Assembly (NCBI GenBank): GCA_001513395.1
Contig: LFTP01000117.1
Span: 1 to 14,704, forward strand
DNA length: 14,704 nt
Source of the DNA: Clostridia bacterium DTU080
Lineage (GTDB): Bacteria; Bacillota; Limnochordia; DTU080
Direction: 5' to 3'
A model generated the notes under the pieces. The model made no database searches. It saw only the letters and a program-made list of their open reading frames with translations, and was not told the DNA's origin. Of this stretch, positions 1 to 6,477 are shown in pieces; position 1 is the stretch's first letter; each line of letters begins with the position of its first letter. The translations under genes and the position numbers were made by a program.

Positions 1-837
1 GCCCTGCCCCGTGGCCTGGACCATGGTGTTGAGGTAGTAGACCTGAACCGGGTACATAGCGGCGGTGTTCTGCAAGAAGTTGCCACCGACCACGTTATGT
101 TCGAGCCACAGACTTGTTGTAAAGGTGAGAGCGCGAATCACCTCAGGGGTGTTGCCGAGATAGCGAGTTCGGTCGCGGTCCACATCGGTGGCATTCCACA
201 TGCCGAGCATGTTGAAGCCACCAGCGTAGCCAAAGCTGCCCAAGCCGTACTGTTCGGGGACCCCGTCACCGTTCGCATCAACGGTGAGTTTTTTGGCTAA
301 GGCTACGAATTCGTCCCAACTCAGCGCATCGCTCATCCAGTCGGTAGGCAGCGGATCCACACCGCCCCGGGCAAAGAGCTCTTCGTTGTAGAAATTGGCA
401 TGAATGCTCAGCGCGGTGGGCAAGGAGTAGAGCTTGCCCCGTATGCTGAGAGCCTCTAAGGCTGCCGCAGGATACGTCTTGAGATTGATCTGACTCGTAG
501 CCACAAATCCCTCTAAAGGCTGCAACAGTCCGCCTTCGGCCAGCTCCATGATGCGCGGATTGTCGCCGTAGACCAGATCCGGAGCAATCCCTCCGGCAGA
601 CATGGTGATTACCTTGTCGAGCAAATCGGGCCACCCGGTAGCCTGAAGGATCTCGGTTGGAATGCCTGTACGAGCGGAAAACATCTTCAGTGCCTGATTC
701 AGTTCAGGACCCCAGGTAGCGAAGGGGCCGATGAGAGTCACCTTGTCGCTTGCCGTTGCCTGCGTACTTCCCATAACCATGAACAGAGTGATGATAGCGA
801 CTGATAACAAAGCCGGGCCGCTTTTGACGCCTTTCAT
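1..837 (-). CDS. Sugar-type ABC transporter substrate-binding protein, C-terminus cut off by window edge
   Basis: The minus-strand frame is open from ATG at 837 to base 1 (279 codons, no stop), so the 3' part lies outside the window. The start is supported by an AAAGGAGTG ribosome binding site at about 849-857. The N-terminus is a Sec signal peptide: Lys at 2 and 5, a hydrophobic core at about 9-22, and an ATA-S cleavage site near residue 29. There is no Cys lipobox, which is unusual for a Gram-positive binding protein. The mature part reads like the COG1653/UgpB family (cluster D): a start of the type VTLIGPFATW, then APDLVYGDNPRIMELAEGGLLQPL, GKLYSLPTALSIHANFYNEELF, and a DANGDGVPEQYG loop. 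These are characteristic of extracellular sugar or oligosaccharide binding proteins that feed a two-permease ABC importer. The permease genes would be expected further left. The substrate cannot be told from sequence. (Motifs are quoted in short pieces.). Confidence 0.9.
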   Translation of the reverse strand, partial: MKGVKSGPALLSVAIITLFMVMGSTQATASDKVTLIGPFATWGPELNQALKMFSARTGIPTEILQATGWPDLLDKVITMSAGGIAPDLVYGDNPRIMELAEGGLLQPLEGFVATSQINLKTYPAAALEALSIRGKLYSLPTALSIHANFYNEELFARGGVDPLPTDWMSDALSWDEFVALAKKLTVDANGDGVPEQYGLGSFGYAGGFNMLGMWNATDVDRDRTRYLGNTPEVIRALTFTTSLWLEHNVVGGNFLQNTAAMYPVQVYYLNTMVQATGQG

Positions 838-880
838 GAGACACACACTCCTTTCCGGGATGCGATTCCAGGGACACTCA

Positions 881-911
881 CTCATAGAAGGAGTGTCTTA
901 TTACATATGAT
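881..911 (+). promoter_or_regulatory. Possible sigma-E-like (mother cell) promoter for the pseudo-GH18 gene
   Basis: CTCATAGA at 881-888 and CATATGAT at 904-911 are separated by 15 bases. Compared from memory with the Bacillus sigma-E consensus (GTCATATT, about 13-15 bases, CATACAAT), they match at 5 of 8 and 6 of 8 positions. The downstream gene carries spore-type domains, which makes a mother-cell promoter reasonable. The match is modest and the leader to the TTG at 1033 would be over 100 bases, so this is a suggestion only. Confidence 0.3.
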
Positions 912-921
912 ACTGTTTCAT
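907..921. promoter_or_regulatory. Candidate operator: 15-bp imperfect palindrome between divergent genes
   Basis: ATGATACTGTTTCAT is symmetric about its central T, with only one mismatched pair (positions 5 and 11). It lies 70 bases upstream of the start of the minus-strand solute-binding protein gene and within the leader of the plus-strand gene. The core TGATACTGTTTCA recalls LacI-type sites but has odd rather than even symmetry, so it is not a CcpA cre box. Sugar transporter genes are commonly controlled by local LacI, ROK or GntR regulators. No such regulator is in view beside it, so the function is inference. Confidence 0.3.
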
Positions 922-1032
922 GTCGAATTGTCCTGCTTATCGGAAAGGCGCTACTCATGATCAGATATCTTCTACCTCTTGGCGGAGGCACATAGCTTTA
1001 GCAGGAGAGGCAGTGACGGAAGGGGATATCCT

Positions 1033-2358
1033 TTGCGGCTTTGGCGCGGCTTTCGGCCACGTTATCTGAGATTGGGATCGCAAGGCGACGAAGTTCGATG
1101 GCTGCAGCGCCGATTGCTGGATCTCGGGTATGATCCCGGGGACGTGGACGGGTATTTCGGGCATCGGACACATGCGGCAGTCTTGAACCTTCAACGCGAT
1201 TTCGGACAAAAGCCTGACGGCATAGCCGGCCCCCGCTTGTACGACCTGCTAAATCAGGAAATCCTACCCGTGCGCCAGTGCGTATATGTCTTGGCCCCGG
1301 GTGAGACTTTGACTGATGCCGCCCGTTCGTTGGGTACTTCGGTAGAGGCACTCCGCTATATGAATCGGCTTCCCAGTCATCATCGGGGTTTTGCGGGGCA
1401 AAGACTGATTTTTCGTTCTCATTACATCGTTGGTGCTTTCAGCGGTTTCGAGCACAGTGCTTTGTATGCCCTTCGCAAGGTTGCGGCGATGCTTTCTGCC
1501 GTGGTGATTCCTGTGGGGATGATCTCGGACGGACAGGTTGAAATCCTCCGGCCTAACGGGAAAATACCGGAAACGGTCCGTCATTATGGCCTTGAACTCT
1601 GGGGCGTTGTCTCCGCCGCAGAGCGCATGAAACCTACCGACCTGGATCTGTTAGTCCGCAAACGGCGATATCTTCGCCAATGGATCCAAGCTTTGATTGA
1701 CCAAAGTAAAGAACTCGATGCCGGATTGTGGCTGGATCTGGGTTCGATCCGTTGGGGCGACGGATTGCGTCTTGAGCGTCTGGCTCGGATGATCAAGGAA
1801 GCCGACGCCTCCGTGCGCTTCATGGTCACGCTGCCTATGCCTCGCAGTCAGGCACCCAAATACTGGTGGCTCAGCGACGTCAATTACGCCCGGTTGGCTC
1901 TTCTTGCCGATAAGGTCGTCATTGCGGGGCACTGGCCGGGCCCGCCCGAGGATCTGGCCGCTTTCAACAAACGCTTGCGGGGTATGCTGCACGTCGTACC
2001 TCCGTGGAAAGGCCTTTTGGGCATTAATCTGGGGGCCGAAGTGCGCGACGTTCGCCACCGTCTGTTGGCGGAGACAAGCTATAGGCAAGCGATCAGCGCC
2101 GCCTATCTGGCCGGGGTCCGGCCACGCTGGGACGATGAACGCTCCCTTCTGCGAGCCGCATTACCGCCGAAAGAAGGCGACGACGAATCGGATGAGAGGG
2201 TGCTTTGGATAGCCGGGCAAGAAGCCGTTAAACGGCGGGTACACGCGGCAGTCCGCCTGCATATGGCAGGTGTGTTGATATGGCCTTTGGGCGAGGAAGA
2301 CACGCGTCTGTGGGACGTGTTGCGAAAGCGCATCCAACCTCAGCGAATGAACGCATGA
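1033..2358 (+). CDS. Peptidoglycan-binding/LysM protein with a GH18 (YaaH/SleL-like) domain lacking the catalytic motif
   Basis: 441 residues from TTG 1033, chosen because GGAAGGGGA at 1018-1026 is well placed. An in-frame TTG at 979 would add 18 residues but has no clear ribosome binding site. Residues 11-74 form a PG_binding_1 domain (YLRLGSQGDEV, LQRRLLDLGY, DVDGYFGHRT, FGQKPDGIAGP). Residues 84-127 form a LysM (YVLAPGETLTDAARSLGTS, then AGQRLIF). Residues 130-432 follow the GH18 fold of YaaH/SleL spore enzymes: HYIVGAFSGF, KGLLGINLG at 326-334, and a final AGVLIWPLGEEDTRLWDVL at 412-430, which is very like the family's last strand. The strand that should read DGxDxDxE is DAGLWLDLGS (229-238), so the general acid Glu is Gly and one Asp is Trp. 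It is therefore probably not a hydrolase but a wall-binding or structural protein. There is no obvious signal peptide, which fits a mother-cell spore protein. A SipL-like gene follows after 88 bases. Confidence 0.85.
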   Translation: MRLWRGFRPRYLRLGSQGDEVRWLQRRLLDLGYDPGDVDGYFGHRTHAAVLNLQRDFGQKPDGIAGPRLYDLLNQEILPVRQCVYVLAPGETLTDAARSLGTSVEALRYMNRLPSHHRGFAGQRLIFRSHYIVGAFSGFEHSALYALRKVAAMLSAVVIPVGMISDGQVEILRPNGKIPETVRHYGLELWGVVSAAERMKPTDLDLLVRKRRYLRQWIQALIDQSKELDAGLWLDLGSIRWGDGLRLERLARMIKEADASVRFMVTLPMPRSQAPKYWWLSDVNYARLALLADKVVIAGHWPGPPEDLAAFNKRLRGMLHVVPPWKGLLGINLGAEVRDVRHRLLAETSYRQAISAAYLAGVRPRWDDERSLLRAALPPKEGDDESDERVLWIAGQEAVKRRVHAAVRLHMAGVLIWPLGEEDTRLWDVLRKRIQPQRMNA

Positions 2359-2381
2359 CGCCCATCTGCGGTGCATATATA

Positions 2382-2459
2382 TCCCTGTGAATTGAATCCA
2401 CGTCCGTTGGAGATCAGGGAGTTCAATTGCGGGGAGGGAAATCGGCTTGAAGATTGAAC
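2382..2459 (+). promoter_or_regulatory. sipL leader with alternative base pairings around the ribosome binding site
   Basis: TCCCTG (2382-2387) can pair with CAGGGA (2415-2420), and AATTGAA (2390-2396) with TTCAATT (2422-2428). The two pairs interleave, giving a pseudoknot-like order. The shared strand GTTCAAT (2421-2427) can instead pair with ATTGAAC (2453-2459) inside the start of the gene, closing a loop that holds the GGGGAGGG ribosome binding site and the TTG start at 2447. The complementarities are seen directly. Any switching role is inference, and 7-base matches can arise by chance. Confidence 0.25.
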
Positions 2460-4072
2460 GGCAGCCTGTTCGCGTCAGTACGGTGATAGGGGAGAACGCG
2501 GGACAAAGTGTGCTTGAAGGCAGCGTATCCCTTCCCGTCGACGCACCGGAGATCGGACGTCTTCTTCGTGTGCGTGCTCATCCGGTCATCATGCGCTATG
2601 AGGTGGCGGAAGAGCAGATCTTGATAGAAGGGGCAGTGGATCTCGAGGCGCTGTACGCCAGTTTTCATGAAGTGGACGGCGGTGAAGATACGAGTGCTGA
2701 AGTGGTTCTCGAGGAGCGTCTTGAGATCGGCAGATGGGATCGGCAACTGCCTTTTGAGTTTGTCTTGGACATTGCCGGGGCGGAGCCCGGCTTGCCAGCT
2801 AAGGTGGCCGTCAGTGCAGATCGCATCAGTTACGAGCTGCAAGACGACAAAAGGTCCGTTACAGTCGATTTAGTCTTGGGTTTTTCGGGAACCGTCTATC
2901 GCATAGATGAACACAGCTTGACCACCCAGGCCACCGCCGATTACGAAGTCCATCGTGAACAGCGAAGAATCCGTCTGCCTTTGGAGAGCGTTTCAGTGAG
3001 GGGCCAAGAGAGGATCCAAGGTTTCTTGGCTTTTGGGGGACGCGTGCTGCCCCAAAAGGTCCTGTCCTTGACTATACGACCTTCAGGGGAGCCAACGGTT
3101 CGGTTTTCAGACGGAACGGCGGAGATCCGTTCGGCCCTCACTTGTGCGGTCTTATACACCGCCAGTGAAGTCGGCGCCGCATACGTGGAGTGGCCGGAAG
3201 AACTGGTTTTTGTCACGACCGTAACGGTGCCAGAGAACCTGTACAAAGCAATGGTCTCCGTGGATTTTTCCACGGCAGATGTTCAATGGCAGACGATTGA
3301 CACGGAAGAAAAACGCGGGATGGGTATAGAGGCGACGGTGTTTGCGGATCTGAAGATAGACCAGGTGATGGAAACGGCGGTCATAACTGATCTTGTTGCT
3401 GAAGAGCCCTATCAGGTGGCGGTCCGCAAAGATTGGCTGCTGCTTCGGGAAGCGGTGGGAGAAGGACGGCAGCACACGCTGACAGAGGCCAGTCTGCAGT
3501 TGCCTGCAGGGGCGTTGCCGATCGAAAGGCTGCTTTTGAGCGAAGCAACTGCTCGCCTCGAAGATGTCCATGTTCTGGGTGACAAAGTCGCAGTTGAAGG
3601 TGTGGCCGACATTGAGATCGTGTACGTGGGTCGCAGCGGTGAGACGACCAGTCTCACGACCTGTTCGTGGCCGGCGGGTATCTTCTTCGAGATTGAGGTA
3701 CCCGTTCCGGGAGCTGAACCGGGTCTGGAGAGAAAAGCTGAGGTTGGCGTCGAGAAGGTCAGAGTGGATGTCATCAATCGCGAGACTGTGGCCGTTGAGC
3801 TGGATCTTGTGACCACGGTGGCGCTCAGTCGCAGCATCGAACTGGATCATGTGGTTGAGGCGGTGGAAGTCGGACCTCCTCACCCTGATCCGCCCAGCTA
3901 CACTTTCTTGGTCTTGCAAGCGGGAGACACGTTGTGGAAGATAGCGCAGAGGTATCACACGCAGACGGAGGCTATTCTCAGGTGCAATAAATGGTTGGAA
4001 AGCGAAAGCAGTGAGCTTACACCGGGGATGAAGCTGTGTATACCGCGCAGAAGAGAATCGAAGGGTGGATGA
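2447..4072 (+). CDS. SipL-like spore morphogenesis protein: three SPOCS (DUF3794) segments plus C-terminal LysM
   Basis: 541 residues from TTG 2447, preceded by GGGGAGGGAA at 2431-2440. Three related beta-rich segments occur at about residues 30-150, 175-300 and 325-475. The first and third share the signature PGAEPGL or AGAEPGL, followed by alternating hydrophobic strands ending in V-x-V-x-L-x-L, as expected of SPOCS/DUF3794 domains. The C-terminal LysM is residues 485-534 (YTFLVLQAGDTLWKIAQRYH, then LTPGMKLCIPR). This three-SPOCS-plus-LysM architecture is that of clostridial SipL, which binds SpoIVA and tethers the coat and cortex during spore formation; Bacillus SpoVID/SafA are functional relatives. 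There is no signal peptide or membrane segment, consistent with action on the mother-cell face of the forespore. It is probably co-transcribed with the upstream pseudo-GH18 gene. A weak sigma-E-like -10 (CATATATA, 2374-2381) precedes it. SipL orthology, rather than another SPOCS protein, is likely but not proven. Confidence 0.85.
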   Translation: MKIERQPVRVSTVIGENAGQSVLEGSVSLPVDAPEIGRLLRVRAHPVIMRYEVAEEQILIEGAVDLEALYASFHEVDGGEDTSAEVVLEERLEIGRWDRQLPFEFVLDIAGAEPGLPAKVAVSADRISYELQDDKRSVTVDLVLGFSGTVYRIDEHSLTTQATADYEVHREQRRIRLPLESVSVRGQERIQGFLAFGGRVLPQKVLSLTIRPSGEPTVRFSDGTAEIRSALTCAVLYTASEVGAAYVEWPEELVFVTTVTVPENLYKAMVSVDFSTADVQWQTIDTEEKRGMGIEATVFADLKIDQVMETAVITDLVAEEPYQVAVRKDWLLLREAVGEGRQHTLTEASLQLPAGALPIERLLLSEATARLEDVHVLGDKVAVEGVADIEIVYVGRSGETTSLTTCSWPAGIFFEIEVPVPGAEPGLERKAEVGVEKVRVDVINRETVAVELDLVTTVALSRSIELDHVVEAVEVGPPHPDPPSYTFLVLQAGDTLWKIAQRYHTQTEAILRCNKWLESESSELTPGMKLCIPRRRESKGG

Positions 4073-4167
4073 TCATTTGAATGCGCTGAGCGGGCACTCC
4101 TGTTCGGTGTGCCTGGCTTGGCCGGAAAGCTGAAAAACCCACCGCTCAACCCGCGGCAAGAAAGCGA

Positions 4168-4206
4168 GCAGGATGACGCCCGTTTGTCCGGGGGGCGTCA
4201 TCCTGC
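4168..4206. terminator. Perfect 14-bp inverted repeat between convergent genes
   Basis: GCAGGATGACGCCC (4168-4181) and GGGCGTCATCCTGC (4193-4206) are exact reverse complements around an 11-base loop. They lie between the stop of the SipL-like gene (4072) and the stop of the minus-strand glycohydrolase gene (4219). Placement suggests a bidirectional terminator. There is no true T-tract on either side: the minus side continues TCGCTTTCTT and the plus side GCGATATGG. A factor-dependent or 3'-end-protecting hairpin is also possible. Confidence 0.6.
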
Positions 4207-4218
4207 GCGATATGGCGA

Positions 4219-6003
4219 CTACATGAACACCACATCGAGATAGCCAAACAATGCGCCGGGTTCGCTCACCTGACGGGGCGCCACACAAGCCACATGCAGT
4301 TGCAGCGCCTTGTCGAGAGTTTTTTCCGTCTCGATGTGGACGGAGTTTTCCCCTTCTTTCAGTTGAACAAAGGGACCCTGTCCGCGGTGGTATGCGGGAA
4401 TCGGATTACCGGGTTGCCAGTGATCGAAGACCGGCTCGTCGTTGAGCCAGGCCCTGATCGGAGCGGCGGCAGAGAGAATGAGTCTGGCCTCCCGCGCCGA
4501 AGGGCAGAGCAGAGTGCTCGTAAGACGATAAAGCCCCGGCGCTCCGTCGAGGATGATCTCATTGGTTGCAGAGAGGACCTCTTTGGACCGGCCGTCAGGT
4601 CCCTCCACAAACCAACGCATACCGCGGGCCAAGACCAGAAGCTGTCGATATGTCTGCCACAAAGCGTTATTATGATCACGGGTGATCTCCATGTTCACCC
4701 GGAAGGTCGCTTGCGGATCGTCGGCCGGTAGCAGACCCACAACGAAGTGTTGGCTGCCGCCGGGATCCACAGCATAAGCCAACTCTTTATCGCCCTGCCA
4801 ACCGCAAGGCAGATCAAAACGCAGACTTCCGGACCAGCGAACGGAAGCATGATTGGTGATCGTTATAGCCAGCTCTTTCTTCTTTCCGGGCAAGGCAGCC
4901 GGGCCCTGCTTGCCGTAGTCGACGACGACTTCAAGACTCGGCGATAGGCGGCTTGGCAGGTAGAAGCGGTTTTGGAACGGCTTCTCGCGCCACAACACGG
5001 ATGGCTCGGGAATGGGCTTGTCTTTCCAGAAGGCCGCGGTCTCTTCGCCGACGCGCATCGTGCGCTCGGTGAGCTCAGCGACTGTTTTGGGAGCCGGAAA
5101 GCCCTTGACGGGAGGACTGACGACGATGGCATCGCCAATGGGAGCAATCCACTTTTTCGGAAGACTGGCAGCGCCCAGGACGATGCCCAGGATAGCTCCA
5201 AGCGTGGCTCCGGTGCAATCAGTGTCGTAGCCGCAGTTAACGGCTTTACAGATCGCATCGCCGAAGTCCTCACCGTAGAGCAGGCCGAGAACGGTGAAGG
5301 CTATGTTCTGCGGAGCATCGGTAAAATTGATGTGCCCGCATGTCTCAATGATCTTCTCGCGGGCCGTGATCCAGTCCAGGCCTTCAGCATGCCAACGCAT
5401 GGTGTCTTTTACGGCCCGGGCCGTCCGACACTCGGAAGGAATGACGCTAAGGCCGGCCTGCAGCAGTCGCTGAGGATCGTCTTCCACAAAAGCCGCGCTT
5501 TCCATGGCGGCGAAGAACATCTCTCCGTAGACTCCTTCACCACCGGCATGATCGGTAATGGCGTCCTGGTAAGCGTAATAAGCGGCCAGCTGCGGTTGGC
5601 CGGGGGCGATCATGGCCCAGATCTCCGAACGAATGGGCGAGCCCATGCAATCCGTAAACGGATTACTGAACCATCCCGAGACAGGGGGACTCATTCCCCG
5701 TCGCATGTTGGTCAGGGCGTATCCGTATTCATCGTAAGGGAAAAAGACGTGTTCTTTCCACTGTTCAGCTAATTCAACCGCTGAAAGACGTGGCCCGTAT
5801 GTCTCCAGGGCGTGGAGCCACACCAGCTGCAAGTCGAGATCGTCACTGGGGAGAGGTAGCTCGCCTAAGCGGGGATAAAAATCATATGACATGAGTTCTT
5901 TGCGTCCTTCAAGCGGTCCTCCGAGAGTGCCTCCGATGTTCTTGCCCATCCAGCCGCCGTAGATCTTGTCTTTGTAGGTAGCGGGAGATATCTTGTCGAT
6001 CAT
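4219..6003 (-). CDS. ADP-ribosylglycohydrolase-family protein with carbohydrate-binding-like C-terminal extension
   Basis: 594 residues from ATG 6003, with an excellent AAAGGAGGTGGTG ribosome binding site just upstream. Residues 5-310 match the all-helical ADP-ribosylglycohydrolase fold (COG1397, PF03747): KIYGGWMGKNIGGTLGGP at 13-30, metal-site acids in PSDDLDLQ at 52-59, and TDHAGGEGVYGEMFFAAM near 150-167. The second metal site GYDTDCTGATLGAILG is at 258-273. Enzymes of this family use two Mg ions to cleave ADP-ribose N- or O-glycosidic bonds; some members act on other glycosides. The motif here is DTDCT rather than the commoner DTDT. Residues of about 350-594 are an extra beta-rich region: an Ig-like stretch, then a galactose-binding-like segment (AWLNDEPVFDHW, LKEGENSVHIETE). 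With no signal peptide it should be cytoplasmic. The extension and the sugar transporter nearby hint at a sugar-linked substrate; this is inference. Confidence 0.88.
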   Translation of the reverse strand: MIDKISPATYKDKIYGGWMGKNIGGTLGGPLEGRKELMSYDFYPRLGELPLPSDDLDLQLVWLHALETYGPRLSAVELAEQWKEHVFFPYDEYGYALTNMRRGMSPPVSGWFSNPFTDCMGSPIRSEIWAMIAPGQPQLAAYYAYQDAITDHAGGEGVYGEMFFAAMESAAFVEDDPQRLLQAGLSVIPSECRTARAVKDTMRWHAEGLDWITAREKIIETCGHINFTDAPQNIAFTVLGLLYGEDFGDAICKAVNCGYDTDCTGATLGAILGIVLGAASLPKKWIAPIGDAIVVSPPVKGFPAPKTVAELTERTMRVGEETAAFWKDKPIPEPSVLWREKPFQNRFYLPSRLSPSLEVVVDYGKQGPAALPGKKKELAITITNHASVRWSGSLRFDLPCGWQGDKELAYAVDPGGSQHFVVGLLPADDPQATFRVNMEITRDHNNALWQTYRQLLVLARGMRWFVEGPDGRSKEVLSATNEIILDGAPGLYRLTSTLLCPSAREARLILSAAAPIRAWLNDEPVFDHWQPGNPIPAYHRGQGPFVQLKEGENSVHIETEKTLDKALQLHVACVAPRQVSEPGALFGYLDVVFM

Positions 6004-6477
6004 CGTGCACCACCTCCTTTAAGGGTAGTCTACATCGCTTCATGTGGCATGTCCACGACGCATGATATATACTCGGCGTAGTCGCGTGGAGCACCTCAAT
6101 GGAGGATTTCACTTCTTGAAGGGAAAACTTTTAAGGATAACCCGCAGTGGAGCTTCTCGTTGCCTTTGTCACGACGCGGTGATCTTGGTGGGTCAATACA
6201 TATGCAGCGATCTGGTTTTAGCGCCTTGAGCGCTGCGTTGAACCCGGGTGACGCGCTTTTTGCGACCAATGGTTAAACGCTACGATCAAGGCAACGAGCA
6301 GTGTCACCTGTAAGAGGCGCTCGGGGTTTTTTCGGGGCGCCATAAGGCGTGAGGGTATTGACGGCTGTGCAGGGCTTTGTTGGCGTCTTGTCGCACAAGA
6401 CCTGCCGTCTGAACAAGCGCTGTCGCCGCTCGGCGGGATCGCACCGTCCGTGTGCTTCGCGGAAAGGGGTGTTACGG
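6004..6477. other. Gene-free region upstream of accD with three small hairpins
   Basis: This stretch lies between the divergent glycohydrolase and accD starts. No frame in it has both a credible ribosome binding site and a protein-like composition. It holds inverted repeats AGCGC/GCGCT (6220-6224/6230-6234), GGCGCTC/GGGCGCC (6316-6322/6335-6341, with six T in the loop), and GTCTTGT/ACAAGAC (6385-6391/6395-6401, 3-base loop). The last sits in the likely accD leader. I could not identify a convincing sigma-A promoter, T-box or riboswitch consensus. The leader may nonetheless be regulatory. Confidence 0.5.

Noticed and set aside
957..995. 12-codon ATG frame (MIRYLLPLGGGT) with a GGAAAGG upstream, before the pseudo-GH18 gene
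   Set aside because: Too short to judge and overlaps the alternative TTG 979 start in another frame; could be a leader peptide, but nothing beyond the ribosome binding site supports it.
3152..3958. 268-codon open frame on the minus strand inside the SipL-like gene
   Set aside because: Mirror of a well-supported gene; no family motif and a low-complexity, His/Arg-rich translation typical of antisense frames.
4972..5772. 266-codon plus-strand open frame inside the glycohydrolase gene
   Set aside because: Antisense to a clear ADP-ribosylglycohydrolase with conserved metal motifs; no ribosome binding site or recognisable domain.
6044..6229. 61-codon plus-strand open frame in the gap before accD
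   Set aside because: No ribosome binding site, no protein-like pattern, and it begins close behind the divergent gene's start.
6316..6341. Intrinsic terminator or attenuator before accD, because of six T near a GC-rich stem
   Set aside because: The T-run is in the loop, not after the stem, and no upstream partner forms a proper terminator stem ending at it.
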